DNA from: Talpa occidentalis
Lineage: Eukaryota; Chordata; Mammalia; Eulipotyphla; Talpidae
Assembly: GCF_014898055.3 (NCBI RefSeq)
Contig: NW_023601543.1
Span: forward strand, 61,207,782-61,271,781
Length of the DNA stretch: 64,000 bases
Direction: 5' to 3'
The notes below the pieces were generated by a model, which was not told the DNA's origin, searched no databases, and saw nothing but the letters and a program-made list of their open reading frames with translations. How positions within the stretch are numbered: position 1 is the stretch's first letter; every line of letters begins with the position of its first letter. Shown here in pieces: positions 12,233 to 22,505 of this stretch. Made by a program: the position numbers and the translations under genes.

Positions 12233-12885
12233 GTAAAGGTTGATCCTAACTACCAATGGAAAATTGGATTACTGGTCCACAGTGGAAGTAATGAAGAGTA
12301 TTTCTGGAATACAGGAAATCACTTAGGGCTTCTTCTTAGTATCACCATGCCTTGTAATTAAATCAATGGAAACTGTAACAGTCTAATCCAAGAAGGACTA
12401 CTAATGGTCCAGAGACTTCAGGAATAAAAGTTTGGGTCACCCTATCAGGCAAAGCACCACAACCAGCTGAGGTGTTTGATGAAGGCAAGGGGATATCTGT
12501 AAGCGGTTGTGGAAGAAGGTGACCATGTGATCAATTTTAAAAACAAGACTGTAACTATCATGAGTATTTCTTTTATTGTTATGAATTATTTTGTGTGTAT
12601 ATATCCACATATATTAAGCAAATATCTTTGTTTTTCTTTCCTCTCATTCACTTATGTAAATTAAGATATATTGACTTTATGTCAGTATTTAACTATTGTT
12701 AATTATACATCATATTATTCAAGTTATGGGATATCAGAAGAATAAACATTGTTCAAGGACTTTATTTCCTCTTCTAAGGAAAGGATTATTGTATTTTTGG
12801 TTGTACACAGCATATTTGTATCTTGTTAGACAGAATTATCACCTTGTTATCTTTATTTGCAGATTAAGTATGGTTTAAGGAGCTG
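12233..12885 (+). mobile_element. ERVL/MaLR-type internal remnant, tentative
   Basis: The stretch from about 12240 to 12560 (CTACCAATGGAAAATTGGATTACT, GGAGTGT-like segments, GTTTGGGTCACCCTATCAGGCAAAG, CCAGCTGAGGTGTTTGATGAAGGCAAGGGG) resembles ancient mammalian ERV internal DNA that I recognise only by general look. It abuts an LTR-like sequence at 12886, as the 3' end of a provirus would. The reading frame is destroyed and no complete protein domain is visible. The following 12560-12885 is AT-rich and undiagnosed. Confidence 0.42.
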
Positions 12886-13392
12886 TGTATAAATGTCAGG
12901 TTGATAAGGGGGTGGACTTGTGGTTATTTTTAATGTGTAAATTTGGGCTAAGGGATACTGTAAGCTGGTAAAACATTTTCTGAGTGTGTCTGTGAGGGTG
13001 TTTTTGGAAGAGACTAGCATTGTAATTGATGAACTGAACAAAGCAGGTGACTGGCCCTAATGAGTGGGTATCATCCAGTCTGTTGAGAGTTGAAATAAAA
13101 CAAAAAGGCTGATGGGGGCTGAATTCACTCTGCTTGAGCGAATGCATTGATCATCTCCTGTCTTTAGACATCAGTAGTCCTGGCTCTCAAACTTTCAAAC
13201 TCCGATTGGAACTTAGATCATTAAGCCTTTGGACTTGGACTGAATTGTGCTATCAACTTTTTTGGTTCTCCAGCTTTCAAGTGACAGATTGTGGAACTTC
13301 TTAGCCTCCATAACTGAGTGAGTGAACTCCTGTAATTCTCTTCTAATATGAAACTATTGGTTCTGTTCCTCTGGAGAACCCTGACTAATACA
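12886..13392 (+). mobile_element. Ancient ERVL-class LTR, sense
   Basis: Family landmarks in order: GGGCTAAGGGATACTGTAAGCTGGTAAAACATT, GTGTGTCTGTGAGGGTGTTTTTGGAAGAGACTAGCATT, GGGTATCATCCAGTCTGTTGAGAG, AAATAAAACAAAAAGGCTGATG, and the terminus GGTTCTGTTCCTCTGGAGAACCCTGACTAATACA at 13355-13392. This 3' terminus is a common one in mammalian LTR-type interspersed repeats. I do not assign a family name. It may be the 3' LTR of the remnant to its left. Confidence 0.65.
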
Positions 13393-13397
13393 ATGCG

Positions 13398-13404
13398 CTG
13401 TGTA

Positions 13405-13452
<48 letters not shown>

Positions 13453-13483
13453 CTGTCTATCTATTTATCTGTCTATCTCTCCA
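13398..13483. repeat. Compound microsatellite (GT)n then (ATCT)n
   Basis: An alternating GT tract of roughly 21 units (13407-13450) is followed by imperfect TCTA/TATC tetranucleotides to about 13483. It sits right at the 3' end of the preceding LTR. Dinucleotide tracts of this length are usually polymorphic. The Cys/Val-repeat frame crossing it is a translation artefact. Confidence 0.95.
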
Positions 13484-13741
13484 TACTATCTTACTTCAAA
13501 CTGCTTTAACAAAATACCATAAACTGGGTGGATATAAACAAAAGAAATCTGTTTCTCACAGTAGTGGAGATTGGAATTATGGGGTGAGGGTTTCAAAATG
13601 GTTGAGTTCTGGTGGGGTCCTCTTCCGACTTGTACTGTTGACTTCTTGTTGCATCTTTGTGGTAGAGAGTAGAGCAGAGAAACAAAATGTAGTGATTCTT
13701 ATAAAGGTAACAACCCCATTCATTAGGACTCTACCCTTATT
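13484..13741 (-). mobile_element. MLT1-like LTR, antisense, first part (split)
   Basis: CAAACTGCTTTAACAAAATACCATAAACTGGGTGGATATAAACAAAAG is the antisense start of an MLT1-class LTR, followed by CTGTTTCTCACAGTAGTGGAG and CCATTCATTAGGACTCTACCCTTAT. The match breaks at about 13741 and resumes at 14862 with the next expected segment, so the LTR appears split by a 1.1-kb insertion. Confidence 0.75.
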
Positions 13742-14861
13742 TTCCCTCCATCATCCCCAGTGAGGGGTAATAGGTATAAAACAAGAACTGGGATGGCAGG
13801 GCACCAGAGGGGCACCTCTACTAAACCTAGAATGCAAGCTTCTCACTGTGCTGTGTGTACCGGATTCACAATGACGGAGATCCAGTGATCCTTTTTCTAG
13901 GCCAGCTCATTGGTCTTAGTGTCTCTAATTGTCTCACATCTGTCAGCTATTTTTAAGCATTAGATGTAGCACTCAGCACAGATTATAGTTAATATGGGAT
14001 TATGGGCCTAAATTATAGGCCAGCATTCTTATCCTGGGATTTTTTTTTAAAGATTTATTTATGCATACAAGAACTGGGGTACAGGCTGGAGGTGGAGGGG
14101 GAGAGAGGATTCACCAGAGACATAGTGGGAAACAGAACAGGTGGATTGACTGAAATACACTGCTGAGGGGAGCAGAGGGAGAGTCAGGAGAGGTCTGCTG
14201 CACCATGTGGGTAGCTCCCTGGCGGGGGACTGAACTCATGCTGCAGTGGCTGCCAATGGCCCGTTATCCTGGGATGTTTGGCTCTGTTATTGAAAGATGC
14301 TTGAGCGCTAATTTGTTTAGATGTTCATTAGTTGTTTCAGTTTTAGTGCTGGCATGGAGGGGGTGTGGCAGGTGTTTTGACTATTGCTCAGCTTTGAGTA
14401 GTAGCAGCTTCTGAGGAGACACAGGTGCTCCTATCTGTTTCTCCTGGCCAATTCAGGTTCCAGCTGTCTGTTGAGAGCCTCAGGCTTAAGCCTTAAATCC
14501 TGGCTCTCAGCCCCAACCCTGCAGCTCTCCAACAGTGCAACATCTGCCCTGGAAGCTAACTCATGCATCCCCTTTTCCAGAGCAGAGTCAGGTTTCAGGA
14601 GGCCCAGATATGTGAATGTGCCTAAGTTAGGGCTCTGCACAGCAGCCACCCCTTCCTTTTGCTTCAAAATCATTATAAACTCATTTCATGGAAAGTTTTT
14701 TCTACCTTTTCAGATCTTTGCTCCTCGTGTGTACTGTGATTGTCCATTTTTCACTTGTTTTTTTTTTTTTTACTTTGTTTTATTGCAGTTTAGTTGTGAG
14801 TACATGGGGGAGGCAAATCCAGCCTCTTCAATCTACCACCATCTTGCCGGACTCCCAGCTC
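13742..14861. repeat. Inserted segment splitting an MLT1-like LTR, containing an unnamed repeat
   Basis: This 1.1-kb segment interrupts the MLT1-like LTR. CTCTACCCTTAT at its left edge (13729-13740) and CTCAACCCTTAT at its right edge (14859-14870) may be a degraded target duplication or the shared LTR sequence. The right part (about 14395-14861) matches a second copy at 29285-29820. Its antisense begins GGCAAGATGGTGGTAG, which resembles the 5' start of an L1 5' UTR; an ERV LTR is an alternative. It contains a T-run at 14760-14772 and the SINE at 14041. Confidence 0.5.
14041..14263 (-). mobile_element. tRNA-derived SINE, 5'-truncated, antisense
   Basis: Antisense landmarks from tail to head: AAAGATTTATTTATGCATACAAGAACTGGGG, GATTCACCAGAGACATAGTGG, CACTGCTGAGGGGAGCAG, GGTAGCTCCCTGGC, CATGCTGCAGTGGCTGCC. 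The head stops just past the B-box region, so the A box is absent. The exact 12-bp repeat TTATCCTGGGAT at 14029-14040 and 14264-14275 is the target-site duplication, so the truncation occurred at insertion, not later. Confidence 0.92.
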
Positions 14862-14955
14862 AACCCTTATGACCCATTTCCAATATGGTCACATTGGTGG
14901 GTAGGCTTTCAATATATGAATTTTGGAGGGACACAGATATTCATTCTATAGCACT
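14862..14955 (-). mobile_element. MLT1-like LTR, antisense, second part
   Basis: CAACCCTTATGACCCATTTCCAATATGGTCACATTGG followed by GGCTTTCAATATATGAATTTTGGAGGGACACAGATATTCATTCTATAGCA is the antisense 5' end of an MLT1-class LTR. It continues logically from the fragment ending at 13741. Confidence 0.75.
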
Positions 14956-15330
14956 ATTTATGTGTAGATATTTAAACATTTTTTTGCCAATTTTTGAACT
15001 TTTTATCAATGGCACCAACATTGTATTCTACTGGGAAACACTTCTATCATTCTTTTGAGATACATCATTAATTTCACCAGAGTACAGCATTTTAATGCGT
15101 GAATATATGGCAGTTTATTTATTCATTCTGCTGTTAATGACATTTTGTTGTATCTAGTTTATTGATATTATGAACATTGCTATTATGAGCATTCTTGTAT
15201 ATGCTTTCTGCTGTATATTTGCAAGAATTTCTCTAAGATGCTTTCTGTGTCATGGGATTTGTGTATAGTCATTTTCTTTCAAGGTGCCTTTTCTAAACCC
15301 ATTTTTATTTTTTTACTCAATGAGAGAATT
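14956..15330 (-). mobile_element. Old LINE-1 fragment, antisense
   Basis: TTGAGATACATCATTAATTTCACC, TTATTCATTCTGCTGTTAATGACATT, GATATTATGAACATTGCTATTATGAGCATTCTTGTATATG and TTGCAAGAATTTCTCTAAGAT are in the family order of antisense L1 ORF2 3' ends. No frame survives. Left and right edges are approximate. Confidence 0.55.
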
Positions 15331-15429
15331 CCAGTTGCTTCCCAGTAGACATTCTCCCTTTATTCTTTCAGCAAAACCCTGATTTTTAGCTTGACATATG
15401 ATCACCACCAAGAGAAACTTTCTTCTCAG

Positions 15430-15780
15430 CTCCCTTGCTAAAATGAAAGCAGAAATGTTAGTTGAGAGTTTTTGGAAGGTTGTTTAAAGAAAGCTGAATG
15501 CTGGGAGGTTGTACTTTGTACTTCCAGCTACTTGGAATTCAGGTCAGATAGTGGAAATCCAGCAGCCATATTGACCTGTCAGGATGGAAACCAGATGCGG
15601 GGATGTGTAAGCAGGAAGAAGGGATACTGGCTTCTCAAGGATACTGTTAGCCTCCCTATCAGCTCTGGACTTCCAAATTTCAGATTCTTTACTGTGAGAG
15701 AATAAATCTTTGCTTTAGCCACTACTTTTCTGTCTGTGTACTTGTAGCCAAGTACAATTCCTGACTGAACACATTCCAAA
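15430..15780 (+). mobile_element. Possible LTR-class fossil, unnamed
   Basis: The right half (CAGATTCTTTACTGTGAGAGAATAAATCTTTGCTTTAGCCACTA) has the shape of the 3' part of many mammalian ancient LTR-type repeats: 'GAGAGAATAAA...TTTAAGCCACT'. The AATAAA at about 15700 would be the relict polyadenylation signal. I cannot name it. The 77-codon frame within is not supported as a gene. Confidence 0.35.
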
Positions 15781-16059
15781 TTTATATTTATAATATTTCT
15801 GATATTTGAGCATACAAAAATATTTTTTTAACTTTTGCTATCTCCTATTTTTGATGATTTATTGATTTCTCTTAGAGAAAAATCTTCATTTAAAATGTGA
15901 GTTATTCCCCCAAGGAATTATAGTTCTTTGATAAGGACACTTTGATACTACCTAAGAGAATATAGCAGTGATTATCCAACAGGAAGTCTTTGCTTTTAAC
16001 AAGTGTTTTCCAAGTAGAAAAGGATTACAGAGGATGATATAATTACTACCTGAGAGGTT
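15781..16059. other. Anonymous AT-rich DNA
   Basis: No recognisable element. Confidence 0.35.
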
Positions 16060-16330
16060 GCTATTAATCTTGCTACACATTTTTTCCATCTACTTTTATG
16101 TTCTTTCCAGCCCCACCTCCTGATTCCCCTCAGAACTACTAACCACTATCATTAATATTTTTAACATTTTATGACTTTGAAAATATTCTAAAGCAATATA
16201 TTATCAGATTTACTTGTTTTGAGTCTATAAAATGGTAGCTTACTGTAATTTGTCTTCTGGGATCTGTTTTTCTGTTTCAAAATTGGATATCTAAGATTCA
16301 TTCGTGATTCAGTGAGTCACTAAAAGCATG
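16060..16330 (-). mobile_element. Possible old LINE-1 3' UTR-like fragment, antisense
   Basis: CCCACCTCCTGATTCCCCTCAGAACTACTAACCACTATC (16112-16150), followed by ACATTTTATGACTTTGAAAATATTC and TTGGATATCTAAGATTCATTCGTGA, has the look of antisense L1M-type 3' regions. The match is loose. Confidence 0.4.
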
Positions 16331-17219
16331 ATTTAAGATATAATTAACTATCACAATAGACATATCCTCAAATCTCAATATTGAAACACAATAGAAGTTC
16401 ACTTCCCTCCTGCATAAAGCCTAAAATGCATGTGCTTTAATAGGATAGCTCTCATTTAAGTGACGATCAGAAACTTAGAATTCCTCCATCATATCATGGG
16501 CTACCTTCAACATATGGCTTCATACATGACAGTATTATCTTCCCCCACTTTGTACAGTGAGGGGAAAACATGAAATATCCATGTTGGACATTTTTAGGGA
16601 TAAGGTCTGGAAGTGGCACGCATCGCTTCCTCTCATGTTCCATTTGTGCAAGTTGGTTGGCAGTTATGGAGGTGAGCTACTCAGATCTTCCTCCAATAGC
16701 AGCAGTAGCTGCTGGGAGTACATGGGCTGATATTCTCCAGCTACAGCACCTTTAAGATCTGTCACAACACTGAAGCTGAGGTCAGGTTTTTCCCTGGCAG
16801 TTCCCAGCCAGTGAGTATGCATAGGAAGTGTTCAAGGGCCTCACATTTTCTGCCCAGTGCAAATTTATCTGTGGGCAGTCTTTGTGCTAGAACTTAACAT
16901 TGGACTAGTCAAAACTTTCTCAGAGCTGCACTATAGTGTGATGTCTTCTTATCTACCCATCCTTCTATTCCGTTTCCTTTCACACTGGTCACACCCTGCC
17001 TAGTCTTGCTCCCTCTGCCCTTGTTGTTCTCAGGACTCACCCTCTGTAAAACTCTCATTCTGATAATTCCATCTTTGTTTTGACTTCCCTGAGAATCCCA
17101 ACCGAAACTCATAAATGAATAAAAATACAAGACTGGAAAATGTAACCTAGCTATAGGCTCAGGAAGAAGTGGTAAAGTGGTCGGCTAATTAGTAACTACT
17201 ATGATTTAGCTCACTCATT
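16331..17219. other. Anonymous DNA, possible degraded LTR near 16570-16700
   Basis: AGGTCTGGAAGTGGCACGCATCGCTTCC near 16602-16629 resembles a motif in some ancient mammalian LTR-type repeats ('CCTGGAAGTGGCACACATCAC'), but the surroundings do not let me define an element. There is no convincing gene. Confidence 0.3.
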
Positions 17220-17550
17220 TTTATTGATGTACATTCATAAAAGGACTAGCATACATCAATAAACATGGATGAGTATGCCACAGTCTATTTTTTTCATTTT
17301 CCTGTTAGTGGGCAATGGGACTGTTCTGAGTTTTGGGGCTTTTGTTTCCTATCATTACAAAGGTTGATGTCATGAAGAATCTTGAACATATTCTGGAACA
17401 TAATTGTGAGAGCTTCTCCTAGTTGTATGTACTTACAAGTGGAATTACTAATCTGTAAGATGTGTACGTGTTTAATTTTGTAATATTATGCCCAATTATT
17501 TTTCAAAGAAATTGTATTGTGATTGTCATTATTGTGAGATGTAAGATAAT
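17220..17550 (-). mobile_element. Old LINE-1 fragment, antisense
   Basis: ATGAAGAATCTTGAACATATTCTGG, TGTATGTACTTACAAGTGGAATTACTAATCTGTAAGATGTG and ATGCCCAATTATTTTTCAAAGAAATTG have the order of antisense L1 ORF2 3' ends (compare 15050-15260). Strongly diverged. Confidence 0.5.
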
Positions 17551-17828
17551 ATTTAATTTAAATGATAATTTTCTTCTGTCCTCCTGAATTCTAGGGTCTG
17601 GCACAGAAACTTTGTAAACAATTTGTCCTAGTAGAGCTAGCCCCCTCTCTGCTGGTTCATTCTTACCATTCATCCCACTCAAGTCTGTGTGTTTTTCTTT
17701 CTTTTATTGATACCATTCATCATTTTTCTCTTTTGCTTCCACATCAAATGTGCCTCACTGTCTTTCTCTTTTAATACTCTTGAATTCCTTCCTTACTAAA
17801 AACAAGATTATATCTGACAGTTACTTTT

Positions 17829-18135
17829 TTTTAAAAAAAGATTTATTTATTTATTTATTTATTTATTTATTTTTTATTTATTTATTCATACAAGCACTGG
17901 GTACAGTCAGAAGCGCAGGAGGGTGAGAGAATTCACCAGAGCCAGAGCAGGATGCAGAACAGGCAGACTGACGAAGTACACTGCTGAAGTGAGCAGTGGG
18001 CATCAGGAGAGGTCTGTGCTCCATGTGGGACCCTCCTTCTGTGGCCCGGGAGCAGCTGGGGATCGAACCGGCGCTTCAGAGGCTGCGGGCAGCTTCGCAA
18101 CCCAGCGCTCAACCACTGCACCACCGGGGAGGCCC
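17829..18135 (-). mobile_element. tRNA-derived SINE, CGAAGC-type subfamily, antisense
   Basis: From tail to head on the plus strand: T/A-rich tail with (ATTT)n, CAAGCACTGGGTACAGTCAGAAGCGCAGG, GAGAATTCACCAGAGCCAGAGC, AGGTCTGTGCTCCATGTGGGACC, GGGATCGAACCGGCGCTTCAGAGGCTGCGGGCAGCTTCGCAACCCAGCGC, and ACCGGGGAGGCC. The exact 15-bp target duplication CTGACAGTTACTTTT lies at 17814-17828 and 18136-18150. The well-kept CpGs indicate a relatively young copy. The (ATTT)n tail has expanded to about 40 bp (17843-17884). Confidence 0.96.
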
Positions 18136-18150
18136 CTGACAGTTACTTTT

Positions 18151-19799
18151 GATTAAGATTAATATCAGGACCCTCTTAAAGACAATTAAAACCACACTAA
18201 ATAGAGGACATGGATTAAGGGGAGCCACCTAATGCATAGAACTCAGCAAGATTCCATGATTTTCCTGTCCCATACCAACTCACTGAATAGAGGCATACAT
18301 AACTGCACACATGTATATGATGCATGTGTATATATGTGCATGAACATATACATATGTGTATGATATACACATCTAATGTATATACCACACTATAACAAAC
18401 ACATGCATTAATGTGTGCATTACATTATGTACATTTTATATGTGCAAAATAGATTGTGTCGGGTACCAAACAATATTGGCATTATAGAGAATACATCTTT
18501 AGGGTAGTGTTACTGTGCAGTATTGAAATCTGTAATTGAGAGAAAGATGTGCTAAGTACCTCATGTTGAACATCAGAGTACACTTCTATACCAGATGTTA
18601 GAGGCTGCTGTCTCCTTGCGTGGCTTGCTTAGATTTGCCATTGGGCAGAATTAACATGCCCTTTCCCCATAAATCCAGATAATACTTAAACAGAATATGT
18701 CTCCTTTGGGTTGAATGTTATGTTTGACACCAGAGGCAGTCCTCTTATCCTCATAGGTCACAGGTGTTGGAACCTGAAAAGATTAAAAATTACAACATTG
18801 TCAGAGCTATCACTGCATGTGAAAGATTCCTGAACTTTAGTATAATGTGGAGGAAGTGGTTGACCAATGCCTGGGGAAGCAGTATAAAGAGAGCCCTCAT
18901 CAGTGTGGCCTATGAGAGCTACTTCCAATCCAAAGAGTCCAAATTCAGAGCAGCTGTTACGACTGAGCAAAGAACACCGTACAATGAACTAATGTGTAAT
19001 GGCACATTGCAGTTTCCTCCCACTCTTAATGCAAATAAGATGGAGAAAATGTGTCATAAAGGCAGACCTTATATTCTGCCTCAACCCTCAGGCCCTCCAT
19101 GTAAATCCCCTCCTGGGAGCTGCTAGAGACACAAGTTAATTTTTCCTCTGGGGGAAATAGAAAGGCTTTGGATTGAGTATGACATGGACTTTATAAAATG
19201 AACTGGACTAAGTAATGAAAGCTTGAATGAAATTCTTCATTCAACTTGAATGAAACTTACTGCAAAAGCATGGAATTAAGGTATTATTAAACTCCTTGCT
19301 AAGAAAAAGAGAATTGAGAATACAGTTGGAAATGGTAAGTAAAAAATAAGATCCCAGATAGTGAAATACAAAGCTCCTGGAATTTTCCCTCTCCCGTAGG
19401 TGTACCAAATATACACCTATGCATGGAAAAATTCCCTGAGATAAATCAAGAAACTAGTTGACTGACTTCCACACAATTGGTGACAGAAAATACCTCAAGA
19501 TGGCCTGCATCTAGATGATGACTGTGATTATCTGCTTTGGGCTGCTAATGGTTCTTGGCTCACTTTCAAATAGTTCAAGCTATTATGAGCAAAGGCAGCA
19601 CATTGGACAATCACAGATATTTGAAAGGCAACCAAGAACTTAAACTAGGATAAAGCATTGTTCATTTCTACACTAGACAAGTCAGTCAGATTGGGAAAGG
19701 TGGCAATTTTATTTGATTGGCAGAAACCAAAATAGAAGTCAAGGAAAATGAAGAAACAGTGTAATAAGTTCTCCGCCCCCCCTTAAGATAAGGTAAATC
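18151..19799. other. Anonymous DNA with an ACATATRY-type simple stretch
   Basis: From 18290 to 18450 the sequence is rich in purine-pyrimidine alternation (ACATGTATATGATGCATGTGTATATATGTGC), a low-complexity patch. A 120-codon plus frame at 18764-19126 ends at a stop and is not interrupted, but I recognise no domain, and it lacks codon bias or neighbours to support it. No transposable element is identified with confidence. Confidence 0.35.
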
Positions 19800-20207
19800 T
19801 TCAGAAACCAATCTTAATGAAACAGAAGTAATTTATAGTTCAGTACAATTGTAATAAAGATGTTTATTGAGGTCAGGAGAGCAATACTTGAACAAAGTGA
19901 GAATTTCAACAAAGAGATAGAAAGTATTAAGTACAAAACTAATCATTGAAATAAAGAATACAATAACTGAACTGAAAACTTCAATAAAGTTCAGTATCAG
20001 ACTAGATCAAGCAGAATAACGGATCAACAAACTAGAACACAGGCAATGCAATTTATCTAATCAAGCAAGTAGAAAGAAACACAATGAAAAAGGAGTGAAG
20101 GTAGTTTAAAGGACTTATGGAGGATCATCAAGCAGAAAAAAATATGGATATTATAGAAATTCCAGGAGGCAAAGAGAGAAATAAAGTGATAGAAAGCTTA
20201 TTCAAAG

Positions 20208-20546
20208 GGCCTCCCCAGTGGCACAACGGTTGAGTGTTGGGTTGTGAAGCTGCCCGCAGCCTCTGCAGCGCCGGTTCGATCCCCGGCTGCTCCCCGGGCA
20301 CCGGAGGGTCCCACATGGAGCACAGACCTCTCCTGCCATCCGCTTCTCCCCTCAGCAGTGTACTTCGGTTCTTCTCCCTGCTCTGCTCCCTGCTCTGGCT
20401 CTGGTGAATTCTCTCACCCTCCCGTGCTTCTGACTGTACCCAGTGCTTGTATAAATAAATAAATAAATAAATCTTAAAAAAAAAAAAAAAGAAAGCTCAT
20501 TTCTTTGAATAAGCACTCAACTCATTTCTTTGAAAAAAAAAAAAAA
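20208..20546 (+). mobile_element. tRNA-derived SINE, CGAAGC-type subfamily, with fold-back tail
   Basis: Head GGGCCTCCCCAGTGGCACAACGG, B box GGTTCGATCCCC, body TCCCACATGGAGCACAGACC, and CTGTACCCAGTGCTTGTATAAATAAATAAATC, ending in poly-A at 20475-20490. After the poly-A comes a 43-bp segment with two copies of CTCATTTCTTTGAA, then a second A-run to 20549. The 15-bp target duplication AAAGCTTATTCAAAG is at 20193-20207 and 20547-20561. The extra segment is an inverted match to the flank (see Findings). Confidence 0.93.
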
Positions 20547-21164
20547 AAAGCTTATTCAAAGAAATAATGACTTCAAGCTTCACTAACTGATGGAAATAGT
20601 CATTCAGATCCAGGATGCCCTGCCCAGTACAAAATCAACTAATTCAAAGAAAATCATACCAACACACATTATAACAAATTGCCAAAAATTAAGGAAAAGG
20701 AAAGACTCTTAAATGCAGTGAGAGAAAAGCAAGTTTTTGCATTCTAGAAAGTCCCCATAAAACAATCAGTGGATTTCTCAGCAGTAACAGCGCAGGCCAG
20801 AAGGTTGTAGGATGATATATTTTAAGTACTGACATAAAAAATTACCAGCCCAGATTATTCTGCCTGGCAAACTTGTCTTGCAGAGTTGACAGACAAACTT
20901 TTTTAGAAACAAAAAGTTTCCAAAAACAAACAAAATTGCTATGGCAATTATCACCGCAAGAACAACCTTATGAGAAATGTTAAAGTAAATTTTTCAAGCT
21001 GATAAAAAAGACTAATTGGTAACATGAAAATTGCTAAAAGCATTAAATTCTTATGTAAGGGTACATGTATAATGAAATTCACAGTACTGTAATATTTCAA
21101 TGATGGTGGGGAAATAACTTATGACTCCACTATAATGAATAAAGCAGGGATAATTTCTATCAGA

Positions 21165-21210
21165 CAAAAGCTGTAATGAGAGATTTTTTATCAAAAGCTG
21201 TAATGAGAGA
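21165..21210 (+). repeat. Short direct duplication in old L1
   Basis: CAAAAGCTGTAATGAGAGA occurs at 21165-21183 and again at 21192-21210, 27 bp apart. It is a small tandem duplication inside the L1 fossil. Confidence 0.9.
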
Positions 21211-22256
21211 GAAGGTCATTATATAATGATAAATGGGCTGATTCAAGAGGATAGAATAAGTGTAAATATTTATGTACCCAACAATGGACCTAATATATAA
21301 ACATTATATAATGTATATCAACATATACAAAGTAAATATATATAATAAATACATGTAACTTATATATAGTATTTTGCATATCATATAATATATAAAGTAC
21401 AGACATTATATAAAGCATAATTTGCATATTATATATGATACCTATTGAAATTTATTATATATCTTTAAAATATATAAAATATAAATATATAAAATTCATA
21501 AATCTGAAGGGAGATATAGACAATAATACAGCAATAGTGGGAGACTTTACTACCCTACTTTCCACAACAGTTTGATCATCCCGTCAGAAAATCAATGTGG
21601 AAACACTGGAGTTAGACTACATATTAGAACATATGAAACCAATAGACATATACAGAACATTCTATCCAGCACCAGGAGCATGCACATTTTCCCCAAGTGC
21701 ACACGGACCATTTTAGAGACCGATCAATAGCAAAAAAGTAAACAATCTGATTAGAAGGATCTGAATAGACATTTTGTCAAAGAAGTCATATAGATGGCCA
21801 GCAGGTGCGTGGAAAAGTGCTTAACATCACTAATCACTAATCACTAATCACAAGGGAAGTGCAAATTAAAACTGCAGTGAACTGTAACCTCCCACCTATT
21901 ACTATGTCCACTATCAAGATAATAAGAGAAAAAGTGCATGGTAAGGATGTGGAGAAGAAACTACTCTTGGTGGAAATATAAATTGATACAGACACTATGG
22001 AAAATAATATGGAGGTTCCTCAAGAAATTACAAAATAGAACTACCATATGATCCATTAATACCACTTCTGGGTATATATCCTAAAGAAATGAAATCATTG
22101 TTACAAAGCTATATCTACTCCAATGTCCATTGCAACATTATTTATAATAACCAAGGCATGGAAACAACCTAAAAGTCTACTGACAGATGAGCAGATAAAG
22201 AAAATGCTATGTATACAACAGAGTATTGTTCAGCCTTTAAAAAGAAGGGAATTGTG

Positions 22257-22505
22257 GGGCCTCCCAGTTGGTGCAGCGGTTGAGTGCTTGGGTTGCAAAG
22301 ATGCCCTCAGCCTCTGCAGCGCCGGTTCGATCCCCAGCCACCGAGCGAGGGTCCCACATGGCACACAGACTTCTCCTGCTGCCCGCTGCTCCCCTCAGCA
22401 GTGTACATCGTCAGTCTGCCTGTTCTGCTCTCCGCTCTGGTTCTGGTGAATTCTCTCACCCTCCTGTGCTTCTGACTGTACCCAGTGCTTGTATAAATAA
22501 ATAAA
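22257..22505 (+). mobile_element. tRNA-derived SINE, CGAAGC-type subfamily
   Basis: Complete copy: GGGCCTCCCAGTTGGTGCAGCGG, CGCCGGTTCGATCCCCAGCC, CCCACATGGCACACAGACTTCTCC, CAGCAGTGTACATCGTCAGTCTGCCTG, CTTCTGACTGTACCCAGTGCTTGTATAAATAAATAAAA. It is flanked by the exact 18-bp duplication AAAAAGAAGGGAATTGTG (22239-22256 and 22506-22523). It inserted into the old L1, whose sequence continues uninterrupted across the site. Three overlapping open frames here are SINE artefacts. Confidence 0.97.

Noticed and set aside
13407..13763. A 118-codon frame starting with Cys-Val repeats
   Set aside because: It reads through a (GT)n microsatellite into an antisense LTR. It is an artefact.
18764..19126. A 120-codon plus frame that might be an exon or processed pseudogene
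   Set aside because: I recognise no domain or family, and there is no splice, promoter or homologue support. It is retained only as a note.
21828..21851. CRISPR-like short repeats (CACTAATCACTAATCACTAATCAC)
   Set aside because: A 7-bp tandem slip with no spacers, in a mammalian L1 fossil.
22123..22504. Three overlapping frames of 63-108 codons
   Set aside because: All are SINE sequence read in different frames.
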